Source: Neckera pumila
Taxonomy: Eukaryota; Streptophyta; Bryopsida; Hypnales; Neckeraceae
Direction of reading: 5' to 3'
DNA: 64,000 nt
NCBI GenBank assembly: GCA_963969595.1
Contig: OZ018415.1
Location: forward strand, 20,212,001 to 20,276,000
How positions within the stretch are numbered: position 1 is the stretch's first letter; each line of letters starts with the position of its first letter. The notes below the pieces were generated by a model that saw only the letters and a program-made list of their open reading frames with translations, ran no database searches and was not told the DNA's origin. The position numbers were made by a program, and so were the translations under genes. Below are positions 12,971 to 25,441 of the stretch, piece after piece.

Positions 12971-13606
12971 CCCCTAAATGCCCAAGGCACCAAATTTTGG
13001 TATCGACAATACTTTGAAGTTAAATAAAACCTAACCAAATTGCTATTTTTAGTAATTCATATTTCTGTAAAATTCTTTTTGAAGTCTAGCTTCAGCTTCA
13101 AAAATCCGATTTTGAAAATGATTGATTACAATTTTTCTATTCAAGATTTTGTGCAAGGGTACCCATTGCAATCTTGACTTTCCGTTGTGTTACGGGCTCT
13201 TGAAAATGAGCCTCAAATACACTAGATCTTGGAGGAAAAATCACATTAGTAATTCATTTAAAAAAATTGTGTAGATTTTGAGAAGCCATAAATTGGTTGG
13301 GGTTATACATGTTAGGCCCTTTAACTTCATATTTTTTTGGTGACCAACTTTTTAGATGTGATATGTGATATGCAAAAAGAGAATTGAAAATGTTCATAGT
13401 TTTAACACACTCATGGTCAAACATTATAATCTTTTGATTCATGAGTGATATTGTTGTGTTTTCTTTTCCTATGTGATCTCTAACATGTCTACTCTAAATT
13501 TGTATAGTTACAATTTTAAAAAAATGCCTCAACTTATCAAAATATTGTTTTTTTGTTCAAATTAGAGCAAATTCCTAAAGGCTCAAAATGGGCATTTAGG
13601 GGTTAA
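12967..13606 (-). mobile_element. Family C TTAA element (C1)
   Basis: This 640 bp copy runs from TTAACCCCTAAATGCCCAAGG to GGGCATTTAGGGGTTAA. It is reversed relative to 46094-46736 and 52457-53384, with which it shares long stretches such as 'gatctagtgtatttgaggctc' in complementary orientation. No coding capacity. Confidence 0.8.
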
Positions 13607-14394
13607 AGACTCCATAAAACCTAGACTCCTCCAACAATCGGTGGGATGGGGACTCTGGTGGCCAGATGGGGACTCTAAAAACATTTGAACTCCACCGATG
13701 ATTGGTGGGCTTCACTGGCCTCTACGCCACATGGAAGCCAGCCCTTACAAGAGTTTCGCAGAAACTCAACTCTTAAACAGTTGAAACAAGGAACGGAAAG
13801 GAATCTTCCAGTACCCCCAATCTGACATCCCTCATGAGAATGCTCAGGGCAGGCCACTCTCTCCTCTCTCCTCTCTCTCCCTCTCTGTCTCTATTCCTGC
13901 ATTTGCATGCAGCATAGTTTGTGTTTTTATTTTCCTATTTTCAAAATTTTGGCGCAAATCCAGCCAGAGAATAAACCTCCCCACAGGGCAGAACCTGACT
14001 GAAGGATTTCAGTTAGTAAAGGACACCATGCCCCCAACTTATTATTATTATTACTGCGGAACTGGCAACGCAAGGATGGGGCATCAATTGAGCGATGATT
14101 TCGATTGCCTCCATTTCTTTCGTTGATGCTGTGCAGGCAGGGTACTGAGGGCAGGCAGGGGAGGCCATGCAGCAGTGGCAGTGGAAAACTTGAATTCCTT
14201 TCATAATCAGCCAAAGAAGGGCAAAGCTACGTAGCATGATGGGCTGGCTCGTGTGCGTGATTCGGTTGCCAGAGCACCCACCGGCTCGCTGGCTGGCTGC
14301 TGGTAATAAGGTTGGGTACGTATCCACTCCCCTCTGCCCTGCAGCAGCACCAAATCAGATCGAGCGGCCCCCAAAACCTACACACCATCTTACA
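13607..14394. other. GC-richer block, no gene recognised
   Basis: Base composition rises clearly here relative to the surroundings. A pyrimidine tract of CTCTCC units lies at 13857-13890. The phrase 'ccgatgattggtggg' recurs near 13693 and, slightly changed, at 12174 and 13633. Overlapping minus-strand ORFs (13675-14409) read in several frames and are not convincing. It may be a remnant of a gene-rich insertion or promoter-like DNA. Confidence 0.3.
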
Positions 14395-14398
14395 AATT

Positions 14399-14664
14399 AG
14401 GGTGGCCACAAATTGGTACTGTGCTTAGTTACTTTTAAAATTCTGGTCAGATTTTCATATTGCCTTGTTGGCAAGTGAAAGGAGGTTCCATTGCACCAGA
14501 GAACGCAGCATTTGGATACCGTATGCAAAAGTTATTAAGGAACAAAATTTGGTTCTCAAATGGTTTCAATCTTCCACAATTAGGTACAGAATTGATTTGG
14601 GAGGTGTGACAGAGAATATAGATGACAATTTAAGGTCAGTGGCACATTCTGGTGTACCTACCTT
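14399..14664 (+). mobile_element. Family F MITE copy (F2), left end damaged
   Basis: It matches 52508-52779 over most of its length, including 'gtgaaaggaggttcca' and 'tatgcaaaagttattaag'. The right end is GGTGTACCTACCT followed by TA. The left terminal repeat is missing about ten bases relative to the complete copy. No coding capacity. Confidence 0.7.
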
Positions 14665-14814
14665 ATTACAGACAAATGCTTGCAAAGTTAGGTGTCTGTG
14701 AATGTCTGTCCTCGCTCCCATGGACATGAGCTCCGCCGTTTAGTTCTTCAGTGCATTTGCCTCGAAACCCGCAGCAGGCGTAGGGCTTAGCTAGCCTAGC
14801 CTCTTAGCTGCATG

Positions 14815-16045
14815 GTCTCACATTTGGAAACTCTCTGATACGTCTCATGATCACCCTTGTAACCCCCAGGTGCAGACACGCACACTTGAGAGCCCTTGCC
14901 CGCCCGCCGGCCCGCCATCTGGCCGGACAACCGGGCACCCTCGGCCCCGCGCCGTCTGGCCGGCTAATCTAGCTTATGTTGCTTTGCTTACCCGGGTTCA
15001 GGGTTCAGGGTTCAGTTTATGTGCATGCTCTGACAGCAAGAAATGAAATTCAATCTCCCTTGTATTGAGTTTTGAAAAGGCTGTGTGTATGTCTGCACTG
15101 GCTACTACTGGGATTTGCCTGAGATTGAGCTTCTGTTTTTTGCAAAGTCGTGTGTGATTTGTTGGATGTCGGTGCTGTGTCGCTCCTGCCAAGCCACTTG
15201 TATTTTGCCTTTGCAATGAAATTCCGTTTCATTTGTGTGAAAAGAAAAAAGAAAAAAGAAAAAAGTCTTTGTGTGATTTTGGGCAGCATGTTGACCTAAG
15301 GTGGGTACCCCAAATGTGCCATTGACTCTAAACCACTATCTTGACTTTTGTGTACATCTACAAAATTAATTATGTACCTATGTGGAAGAAATCATTTTAG
15401 AACCAAACTTTGTTCCTTAGTAACTTTTGCATACAGGATCCAAGTGGTATGTTCTTTGGTGCATCAGAACCTCCTTTCACTTGCCAATAAGAAAACACAA
15501 AGTCAAAGTCTTGTGCAATTTTGAGTATCATGTTGCCCATGTAATTTGGCCTCCAGACAAGTATGTCTCACATTTGGAAACCCTGAGACGTTTCATGGCT
15601 AGCCACTTTGCCATGGCCCCCCAGTGCAGTTGTTTGTTTTTGTTTCTGTTTGTTTTTTGGAAACAAATGGACAATTCTGGGTGCAATTGTTTTTCTGTAC
15701 ATACATCACACTTGGGGAGCCCCTTCCTATGCATCACACAGCTTCAGGTTTCCTTTTACTTCCAATATTCATATGTGCATAATACTCTGACAGCAATTGA
15801 AAAAAAAAAAAAAATCTACCTGTTCCCCGTGTCTCATGAGTCATGCGTTGGCTAATAACAGGATTTGAAATTCAAGAGCCTTATTTTTTAAAACACAGTA
15901 TGGGGACTAGATTTCTGGCTTCTGGCTTGGCCTCCATCCAGCTATGCTATGTCTCATGTTTGGAAACTCGGCTGATACGGCCATGACCACTGGCGGTTTT
16001 TTGTACCACAGCCGGGCGGGTGCAGAGAACGCACTTGGGAGCCGC
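14815..16045 (+). repeat. Three diverged copies of a GC-rich segment
   Basis: A module beginning 'tctca(c/t)(a/g)tttggaaac' and reaching 'gcac(a)cttg(a/g)gagcc' occurs at about 14815-14905, 15566-15725 and 15950-16045. Related downstream stretches follow the copies ('ctctgacagcaa' at 15028 and 15786). The copies differ greatly in GC content and length. No protein motif was seen. It could be an old tandem duplication of host sequence or of an unknown element. Confidence 0.5.
15299..15490 (-). mobile_element. Family F MITE fragment (F3), reversed
   Basis: It begins AGGTGGGTACCCC after a TA and continues with the reverse complement of F1, including 'taacttttgcatac' and 'aacctcctttcacttgcc'. The far terminal repeat is absent. 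It stands in opposite orientation to F2, about 630 bases away. Confidence 0.65.
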
Positions 16046-16733
16046 CGGCATGTCTCCTCACACGGGTTAACTCAGCCCCGGCCCCCGGGATTCAATTTTT
16101 TTGTTTTCTTGCTGGTTGCTATATCTGTGCACAGGCACTCCTGAAATCGGCAGGTACTGGGGTCAGACGGAGCTCAGAACAATTTTCCATATTTAGGCGT
16201 CTGCCCATCACGGTTAACTCACATTAAACGTCTGAATTGATCAGAGTTTCTTTACTTTGTGACTGTTTCGGAATGAGAATGTTTGAATCTTCTTTTTCAG
16301 AGATGGAATCATGTGATTGTCTTCTTTGACTTACAAACTATTATTGGATTTGTAAGTGAAAATTTGAAATTACTATGAATTGCTGAAGAAAAACTAGCGA
16401 AGGACATCACTGTTTGAACCAAAATTCCATATTACTCTATGAATAAAAAAAATTTGGTAGATTGGTGGATTGTGGTTATAGAAGAAGCTATAATTAGTAA
16501 AAATTAATTTCATTACTTGGGCTTGATTTAAAAAAGAATGAATTTTTATGACCAAAATTCCAATCAAGAGTATGGAGCAAGAAATTATCAAAGTACGTTG
16601 CAGGGTGATGCCCTTTCAACCATTCATTTTAGAATTAAGCCCTTGAGTAATTTCTTTTTAAAATAGTCTAAATTATTTGATTTTGGTATGATGACAAGAG
16701 TGACACACTTGTCAACCAAACTTTAAGAAAAGA

Positions 16734-17660
16734 TTAACCCTTAAAGTTTCATGACTCTGTTTTCTCTGTAAATGCTCAAAACTGCCAATTTTAGTGCAAG
16801 CACCAAATTTTTGAATTTTTTTTTTTTTTTTTTGACACATGTAACCAAAGGATCTTGTAGTAAACTGATTTGAAAATATGTGGAAAAAATTTCAGAAATT
16901 GTGGATTGAAAGATATGAGCGTTTGAAATCGCAGAATTGCTATTTTGATTCCTACGAAAAAACCAGGCAGCTGCACTTGACAAGCTTGCTTTTCTATGAA
17001 AAAATGTCCAGAATGGTGGTGCTTCTTTGGATTCCTTTTTCTAGACAAGTTGCCAAAATGCTTGAAAATTTTCACATCATTTGGAACTGAACAACATATA
17101 GGAAAGAAATAGTAAGTAGAAGGAAGTAAAGTATGACTCAAAATACTAAATTGTTAAGAACTTAGTCATAGAATTGGAAAATGCCAATCCCAGTGGTTGC
17201 AATGTTGTAGTAAACAATATACATCCTATGATTTTATTTATATAAAAAAAATATTGAAAATTGAGTAAGATAAAAAGACTTCAAAGTTTATTTTAGAATA
17301 GAGAATCCATAACTGCTTGCAAACAAAAACTTCTCATAACTTTTGACTCATTGATCAAAATTGAATGATTCAAAGTTTTCCACTTATATATAACTCTAAA
17401 AAAACAATTTCAAATTGTCTTTTAAAAAAGTGATTTTTTCTGATCTGCTTGGATTGCCTACCCGGAAAAAAAGTAACATATTAGGCCTTAATTCGTTTTT
17501 TAAATTTCCAAATGTCATAAATTTTTATTAACATGAAAGATATTCCTCATCCACAACTTCTATTAAAGTTTGGGCTTTAAATATGCAAATCTCTAGTCAC
17601 AAGCACTTGCCCAAAATCTCTATGTTGCCAAAAAATGCATGTTGATCCTCTAGGAGTTAA
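16734..17660 (-). mobile_element. Family A TTAA element (A2)
   Basis: It begins TTAACCCTTAAAGTTTCATG at 16734 and ends GATCCTCTAGGAGTTAA at 17660, 927 bp. It is the reverse complement of A1 throughout, with a poly-T run of about 20 at 16809-16831. The short ORFs across it are chance frames shared by other copies. Confidence 0.8.
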
Positions 17661-18883
17661 ATCATTATTGTCCTATTGCAAACTAAAACTTTTGAAAAGA
17701 CATTGTTATACAAACTCCACAAATTGGCACATACTATGCTTTACAATTAATGTACTTTCTTCAATAATACTACCAAAATTTACTAATATATTTCACTCAT
17801 AGTTTAGAAAATCTTACATTTTATAGAGCATTATTGATGAATTTATCCTATTTTTCTAAATATTTTAGTATAATGGTAGCAAGTACCCAAATCAAGTCAT
17901 ATTTAAGCTATATTTAGCCAAAAAATTAGACCTTGAACTAGCTACATGAAGATCTTCTCTTTGCAATTTCTCCTTAATGATCAATCATCACAATTATATA
18001 AAGGTTTGCTCACGTTCATAGCCTTGCTATTAAACCTTGAGCAACTTGTTTTTGTTTAGAAGACAAAATAATGATGAGATGAGTTAAACAATTTCTTAAT
18101 GTCCCAATGTTGCAATTTGACTTTGCTTATATTTGTGGAATTACAAGAGTTTTTTTTCATTAATTTTTTTTTTCAAGGGAGATACATTGACTAATCAATT
18201 TTGAAATTAACTAAAGGTATTGCCTTTCATTGGCAAAATATTCTTCTAGTAGTACATACGGTTTAATATTTTGTTGAATATAACAATACATAAAGATAAT
18301 GCTCTTCAAATCATTTGCACTAGATCCTTGATAGAAGAGCTTTATTATTACAAGTTACTTCCATGAGTTTTTAGGGCCCTTGAAGAAGAAAAAATGGATG
18401 ATAAAGGGCATTTTGTAGAGGTTTGGTGGTCATACTCTAAGTAGGTTAACTAGATTTGTGTACATGAGATATTGGTCAATTTTAAAGAATATTTTATTGA
18501 CATTTAAAGAATTTTTCTTCACATTAGGTCTTGTTATTTTTTATTATAACCATTGGTAGATAACTCTACTATCCAAGCTTGTTATAAAAACCAATGTGAA
18601 TTGTTTTCAATATAACAAATACTTTAGAAAAATTGACCTCTTTAAATTTTAAAAAATTGCTTATCTAAATAATCAATAGTAAAATTGAAATTGATAAATT
18701 AGGATTAGCCTTCAAAAAGCTAAAAAACAAAAAAGCATTGTCATGGTAATTTTGATGATAAAGCACTTTTTCCATGCTCCATTTATAATTGAATAATTTT
18801 CAGATTACTAAACATGTGTCATTAAAACCTTATCTTTTGAAAACTTATTATTTTGGATGGTCATGCATTGAATTGTAGATAGC
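17661..18883. other. Unassigned AT-rich DNA
   Basis: Very AT-rich and without open frames or a recognisable repeat boundary. It separates two A copies of the same orientation and has no visible gene. Confidence 0.4.
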
Positions 18884-19813
18884 ATAACCCCTATAGTTCC
18901 ATGACTATGTTTTCAACAAAAACACTCCAAAACTGCCAATTTTAGTACAAATACCAAATTTTTGAAAAAAACACTTTTTTGAGACATGTAACCATAGGAT
19001 CTTATAGTAAACTAGTTTTAGAAGATGTGGAAAAAATCAAAATTTTCCACCATGCGAATTGGAAGATATCAGCATTTGAATTGGCAAAAATCCTTTTTTT
19101 ATCCCTGCAAAAAACAGGGCAGCTGCACTTCACAAGGTCACATTTATATGAAGAAATGTCCAAAATGGTGGTGCATCTTTGATTTCTTTTTCCTAAACAA
19201 GTTGGCTACATGCTTAAAAAATTTCAAATCATTTGATATTGTACAACATATACCAAAAAAATAGTAAGTAGAAAGAAGTAGAGAATGATCCAAAATACTA
19301 AACTGTTAAGAATTTAATTATGGAATTGAAAAATGTCAATCCCAATGATTGTAATGTTGTAATAAACAACTTACAGCTTGTGAATTTTTTTATTCAAAAA
19401 ATATTAAAAATTGAGTTAAATAAACAACTTCAAAGTTTCTTTTAGAGTAGAAAATCTATAATTGCCCGCAAACTAAAGACCCTCATAACTTTTGACTCAT
19501 TGGTCAAAATGGAATGATTCAAAGCTTTCCACGTATATATAACTCTAGAAAACCAATTTCAAATTTTTATTTTTGAAAAAAGTGATTTTTTATGATCTGC
19601 CTAGGCTGCCCAGTTACGAAAAAAAGTAACATATTTGGCCATAATTTTTAACTCCTATTTCCAAATGTCATGAAATTTAGTACATATGAAAGATACTCCT
19701 TGCGCCCATCTTCTATTAAAATTTTAGCTTCAAATATGGAAATCTCTAGTCACACGTACCTGCCCAAAATTTTTATGTTGCCCAAAACTACATGCTGGTC
19801 CTTTAGGGGATAA
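18884..19813 (-). mobile_element. Family A element flanked by ATAA instead of TTAA (A3)
   Basis: At 930 bp it is collinear with A2 and A1. The left end is ATAACCCCTATAGTTCCATG and the right end GTCCTTTAGGGGATAA. Both flanking tetramers are ATAA. This is either an off-consensus target or the same change at both ends. Confidence 0.8.
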
Positions 19814-20968
19814 AGTAAGAATAGTGTGAATAGGTTGAGATTTTATATATTTCTTAAGACACTACTTGTTGAGGTAAATGATTGTAAAGTTTAATTACAC
19901 AATACACAATCACATTAAATATTGGCAATACATGGATACTAAAACTTTGCAATAACTAAATATTTTTTGTGTAATTTAATATTCTCCTTGAAGACTTCAA
20001 GATATAAATTGGAAACTGAATGGAATACATTAGTATAAAATGTTTTATTTTATCCATCCATATGATTGAATCCAAGTTTAGAAAAAAAAGGCAAGATGAA
20101 GATCAATCATCATATTGAAAATCAATTTATAAAACTAAGACATTTGACTGCAAAATTTGCAGCAATCCCTCTTCTAAAAAGAATATCTTTCTTGTGATTA
20201 ACTGTAAAGTCTCAACATTTGAACTTAAGAATAGCCATTGACTTTCCAAATGCTCCCATCTTATCGTTGGATGAATAAGTGAATAAATGTAAATATTAGC
20301 ATCATGAAGGATGAAAATGTCACAAGATTTTGTGTCACTCTAGATTTAATAGAATAGGTTTGAGTATTTTTAATAATTAAAAATGATAGTAAAATAAATG
20401 TTTATTACTAATGAAAAATGTACATCACTTTCTCTACCTCTTGTTAGGCCTATTAGCATCCTTAGTTTATGTACATATTGTTGATGTAAAATAGTGAATT
20501 GAATGCATGCGTGACTTCATAAATATCATAATCCTTACAATCAATTGTCCATATTAAATTTTCAAATAGTAAAGATAATTTGTAGTTGTGTGCAAAATGT
20601 CCATTCTAATATGACAGTTTTCCATGATATTGTCCCAATTATTTTTATTATTATTATTTTGAAACAAAGGATGTCCACCATTGATCTGACTACTAGTTAG
20701 GTACGTGTATATAGGTTAATTGCAAGAATGTCTATCATTTGTACAAGTGATTTCTACTAATGGCTTAATTCAGTGACTCTTAGTTGTTAGTAGTCAATTT
20801 CTACAAGTAAGTTTGCAATGAGTGGAAAAAAAAAATTGCACCAAGGACTTTTAATACAAATTATTTAAAACATATTTTAAATATTCTAAAACATAATTCA
20901 ATGCACAATTTTATAGACAACACTGGATAACAATTTAATGTACATCTATGTTGGAATGCTAATACTTA

Positions 20969-21898
20969 TGAACCCCTAAAGGTCAGAGACTATGTTTTCA
21001 CCAAAAACGCTCCAAAACTTGCAATTTCTAGTATAAGTACCAAATTTTAGGAAAAAAACACTTGGACATGTGTAACCATAGGATCATGTAGTAATCTTGT
21101 TTGATAATATGTAGAAAACTTTTCAGAAATTTCACCTTGTAGATTGCAAGATAATAGTGTTTGAATTGACAAAAAGAATTTGGTCCAGTAAAATACCGGG
21201 CAGCTGCACTTCACAAGGTCACATTTGTATGAAAAAATGTCCAAAATGATGGTTACTCTTTGGATTCATTCTTCAAAGCAAGTTGGCTACATGCTTGAAA
21301 TTTTCAAATCATTTGGATATACAAAAAAAAAAGAAAAAAGAATAGTGAGTAGAAAGAAGTAGAAAATGATTTAAAATACGAAATGTTAGAATTTAATTAT
21401 GAAATTGAAAATTGTCAACACCTATGGTTATAATGTTGTTGTAATAGACAATCTACATCCTAAGATTTTGTTTTTTTCAAAAAACATTAAAAATTGAATT
21501 AAATAGAGGACTTCAAAGTTTATTTTAGAATAGGGAATCCATGACTGCCAACAAACTAGAACACCTCATAATGTTCATCTCATAAATCAAATTGGAATAA
21601 TTCAAAGCTATACTTGTATATATAAATCTAGAAAACCAATTTCAAGCTTTAATTTTTTTTTAAAGTGATTTTTCAGAATTTTTTTGAGCTACCTGCTAAC
21701 CATTGAAAATGACATATCATCCAATAATTTTTTAATTATGTAGTCAAAAGTTTTAAGAGCTATTGGGCCTTAAATCTACTCCTTAGGCACTTGCTGTGTA
21801 AAATTTTCAAAAGTAAAAAAATTAAAATTTCTGTTTGTAGTGAGCTCCCCAAAATCGCTATGTTGCCAAAAAACATCGTTTGGTCATTTAGGGGTTAA
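20969..21898 (-). mobile_element. Family A/E element (A4)
   Basis: The left flank is TGAA followed by CCCCTAAAGGTC at 20969. The right end is GGTCATTTAGGGGTTAA with TTAA at 21895-21898. The left two thirds match A2 and A3. The last roughly 100 bases ('cgctatgttgccaaaaaac') match the E variant also seen at 44640-44708, 53739 and 63900-63950. Confidence 0.75.
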
Positions 21899-23170
21899 CT
21901 ATTCCCTTGGTCTAATTCGCTATACATTATCATTACGTAGATAAAAAGTAGCAATTTGCATATAATAAACTTTAAAGATTCAATACCAACATTTGTAAAA
22001 TGTGGTCTTTTTTTATTTGTTACACCAAGCGGAATTGAACACCCAATTGTAGAAAATCAATGGAACAAAAGATGCATTTGTTACATAACTTATAATTAAA
22101 AGTATGACGTGTTTGTAATATAAAGTTTGTTTTTGCTATTCCTAAATGAACATTTGGTCAAACATAATTGTTTATAACCACATAATTGTGTAAAAATGTC
22201 TTTAGTTAATACAACTAACGTTCTATACATACATATCCACCTAGCCAATTAAACAATAGAAATTATATTTTTGAAAAATATCGCATGTCATTGCTTGCTT
22301 GCTTGGAAGTAAGATGTTAGAGAAAATCACAACTCTTGTTTTCATGAACATATGAGTCAACTACATATGTTACTATGGATAACTATAAAAAAATGGTTTT
22401 ATAGTATATAACCATATTTACATATGTATACTAACTTCTAGAAAATGAATTCTTAGAAATGTATACAAAAATAAAAGCATTGAATGTCACATTGTAAATT
22501 TTTCATTTGTAGCAATGCCATCTTAGAATTAGATTGTATAATAGAAATTGAAATATTTTGGAAATGCTTTCTATATTTGAGTGGATGAAATCCCCTCCAA
22601 TCTCCAAAAGAGCACATGATAAAAGATATTCTTTTAGTATACTTTGGCAACTTATATAGATTGGTTCTTGATTTTGATTTTAATTTTAACCACTAAAATA
22701 TTATTTTTTGAACTTGATCCAAACTAATGAAATGAAGCTTACAAGCAAAGTCTAATTTCTACAAAAAATTGACAAATTCCTAAAATTGAATATTTTATTG
22801 CAATATTAACTTTGGATCTATAATTATGGTTTACCATGATATTCTAATTATAGAATGATACAAAATTTTGATTAACATTGTGATGTTCTACACTATTTTA
22901 TTTAGCAATGGAGAAATTTTTAGATTCTTAAGTATTTGGTACATGAAACCCAAAATAATCACTTATTTTTCAAAAATTCACAATTTTTTTAAGATTTCAC
23001 CTAATTTATTGAATTTTCAGGACATATAGAAGATATGTGATTCCATCTGAAAAGTAATAAAATGATTTTCACTAATATTTAGTGAAAAAACTAAAGCATA
23101 CAAAGCAAAGAATATCAAAGTTGAGCACTCAATCTTAGGATCCATTATCAAAGTTCTAGTGACAATATAT
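21899..23170. other. Unassigned very AT-rich DNA
   Basis: No gene, RNA or bounded repeat was recognised between the A4 copy and the Stowaway-like MITE. Confidence 0.4.
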
Positions 23171-23172
23171 TA

Positions 23173-23389
23173 CTCCCTTTACCACCAAATGATATTTTGA
23201 TTCCTTTTAATTGTTTTGTCCCAAAATGATCTTTGGGGTTGCTCAAAAATGGTCTCTTTTCTTTTTGAAGATTTAGAGAATGCATAACAACTCCCTTGAA
23301 ATACTTATAAACATGTTGAAAAAAAAATATTTTCATCCTTAATCTCAAACATTTTGTCCAACCAAAATATCATTTAGGAACGGAAGGGG
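23173..23389. mobile_element. Stowaway-like MITE (Tc1/mariner type)
   Basis: It is flanked by TA at 23171-23172 and 23390-23391. The ends are CTCCCTTTACCACCAAATGA on the left and the reverse of CCCCTTCCGTTCCTAAATGA on the right. The shared tail ATGATATTTTG extends the inverted repeat to about 29 bp. CTCCC ends and TA duplication are typical of Stowaway MITEs. Length 217 bp, non-coding. Confidence 0.8.
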
Positions 23390-23442
23390 TAACTTCATAT
23401 CTACTATATTCAAGAAGAACAAGCGACTAGCTCAAAAGTTAG

Positions 23443-23763
23443 CTACACTAAAAATGATATTTAGTGTAGTATGACATTTAGTGTTTTACCCCCCTACTAG
23501 CCACAACACTAAATCTGAATGTAGCAGATTTAGTGTTGTATTGGACTTCAATGCGCCGCCTCCGCCTCCGCCTCCACCTCTGCTTCCTTTGCAAGTTCAT
23601 TTTTTTAACGTGTTCTAACACTAAATATAAACCTTTTCAGATTTCAGATTTACCATAGAGCATATTTAGTGTTAGAAATTAGATTTAGTGTTACTTACTT
23701 ATGATATTTAGTGTCAAGGTTCGTAATTAGTGTTGCCAACACTAAATATCATTTTTAGTGTAG
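23443..23763. mobile_element. MITE with 24-bp terminal repeats and 'ATTTAGTGTT' sub-repeats
   Basis: Perfect inverted ends of 24 bp begin CTACACTAAAAATGATATTT. Inside, ATTTAGTGTT or its complement occurs at least six times, and a CCTCCG-rich triplet run lies at 23550-23580. The CACTA string near the ends suggests the CACTA superfamily, but a 3-bp target duplication is not evident. About 320 bp, non-coding. Confidence 0.65.
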
Positions 23764-24135
23764 TGGAATTGGGAAAAATAACCCAACATCAATGCAAGAA
23801 ATTGATGCAAAAAAATCTATATAATTTCTATTCTGCATTAAAAAAAATAAGAATAGAGAAAATAACCAGACTCCTTACTTGAAAAAACTAATTCAATTTG
23901 GGAATTGAAGGAAACTAGCCAATATAAAACTCAAAAAAATCATCTCAACCTCTGTCACAACATTGTTCATGCCGGTGTGCCCTAATGATGCCAACGCAAA
24001 GAGAGAATTGAAGGCGGTAATGTCATATCCCAACCTAAGAACCAACTCAATTTTGGAATTGAACAAAACATCCAATATAAATCTTGTAAACCACTCCCAG
24101 GAAATGCGCCGTTCATTTCCTAGGAGGCTTCTGTA

Positions 24136-24182
24136 GCGTAATGCCTGATTGCGCGGGATTTCTTGTGTAATCAAGCATTACG
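24136..24182. repeat. Short hairpin
   Basis: CGTAATGCCTGATT and AATCAAGCATTACG form a nearly perfect stem around a centre of about 18 bases. It is within the duplicated GC-richer block. It could be the end structure of an unidentified element. Confidence 0.5.
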
Positions 24183-24277
24183 GATTCTTCATCCAACTTC
24201 AATTTCTCATCCCCAACATTCATCCTATTTTGCTTGTGATGTTCGTGGTTTACATCATGCAATGGCCTCTTGTCGTC

Positions 24278-24332
24278 GGGCATTCGGGAAATAAAGGGCC
24301 TCCTCGTCGGCCCTTTATTTCCCGAGATGCCC
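24278..24332. repeat. Strong GC-rich hairpin
   Basis: GGGCATTCGGGAAATAAAGG at 24278 pairs with the inverse ending at 24332 around an 8-base loop. There is one bulged or mismatched position. A shorter 'cctcctcctcgggcatt' follows directly, another partial echo of the stem. Confidence 0.65.
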
Positions 24333-24640
24333 TCCTCCTCGGGCATTGCCCTATACAAAAAAACCTCATCCCGACCTCCGTTGCAGCATTGTTCATGCCG
24401 GTGTGCCCTGATGGTGCCAACGTAAAGACGGAAGACCGTAGCAGGCAGGAAAAACCGGGGCCGATTGAGTAATCAAAGACACATGTGATTTTTCCATTGA
24501 TTTTTTTTCAAGTTGTGTGGTTCCTTATTCCTATAGGCGTGTGGCAGTGCCAATTGAGTAATCAAAGACACATGTGATTTTTTCATTGATTTTTTTTCAA
24601 GTTGCGTGATTCCTAATTCCTGTAGGTGCGTGTGGCAGTG

Positions 24641-25441
24641 CGACGTTTCTTGGTGGGGAACATCCCCTCAAGCAACTTAAGGCCGGGCAGGCAGGGATTC
24701 AGGGAACATCAGTCCCCGAGTGGCCGAGTGATGAGGCCGGGATCAAGTTCCCATGCATTTAATAAGAAGAGTGTGCTGCTGCTGCTGCTGCAGCACTGGA
24801 GCTGATTTTGCAGGGCTGGCTTTCCCATATGGAGGAGATCTCCTGGGCTTCCAGAGTCAGGAAGACAGAGGCCCCCTTGCTCTGCTCTGTCACCTTCACC
24901 CCAGCGGCCCAGCCTCAGACTCAGTTCAGGCAGCAGCTGCCCATAACTGAATATAATAGGAAGGAGGATTTCTGGGGAAGTTCATCACATTCATTTCAAG
25001 CTTGGGTCACATGGTCACACATGGTCACACATGGTATGCATATGAATGAATGTATGTATGTATGTGTGTCACATATGAGATCATGGTGACTCAGCATGCG
25101 CCTAGCATTTCGCAGTGCACTCCATTGCCAGACAACAGCAGTGGTAACTTACATACAGTAGACAAGCCTATTACCACCCGGATTTGCAATCTGATTATTG
25201 TGGGGGTGGAAAGTAGGATGGGTACATATTTTTTTTAGAGCTGTGCGTTTGTTTCACAAATCAAACCCAAGTGGAATTACAATTCCAATTAAAATTGTCA
25301 TTTCTATAAATTTCTGAAGTGGTCTACCCTGAAATTACAAAACTACTCATAATTGGAGTCGTAAACATCCTACAAACAAACTATAAGCGTCATTCTATGT
25401 CTCTATTAGCACTTAATGCCAACACGTTACCCTTGTTGGCA
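24641..25441. other. Unassigned GC-richer DNA with microsatellites
   Basis: A CTG repeat lies at 24772-24791. TCACACATGG repeats at 25005-25035 are followed by a TGTA/TGAA-type microsatellite at 25043-25070. ORFs at 24753-25238 run across these simple repeats in two frames and show no family signature. Confidence 0.4.

Larger units (their letters stand above)
23890..24640. repeat. GC-richer block with duplicated and palindromic segments
   Basis: A segment with 'cattgttcatgccggtgtgccct' (23 bases shared) lies at about 23933-24005 and again at 24350-24430. At 24466-24640 a unit of about 88 bp starting 'ttgagtaatcaaagacacat' is repeated twice in tandem. No coding function was recognised. Confidence 0.6.

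Noticed and set aside
13857..13890. Pyrimidine-rich tract as a plant core promoter
   Set aside because: No TATA box at a fitting distance and no downstream gene; recorded only as part of the GC-richer block.
14995..15017. GGGTTCA repeated three times, like a telomere variant
   Set aside because: Only about three units inside other sequence; far too short for a telomeric tract.
15427..15855. 142-codon ORF through the GC-rich triplicate region
   Set aside because: Passes through a poly-K simple repeat and a diverged repeat module, with another frame open over it; not a credible gene.
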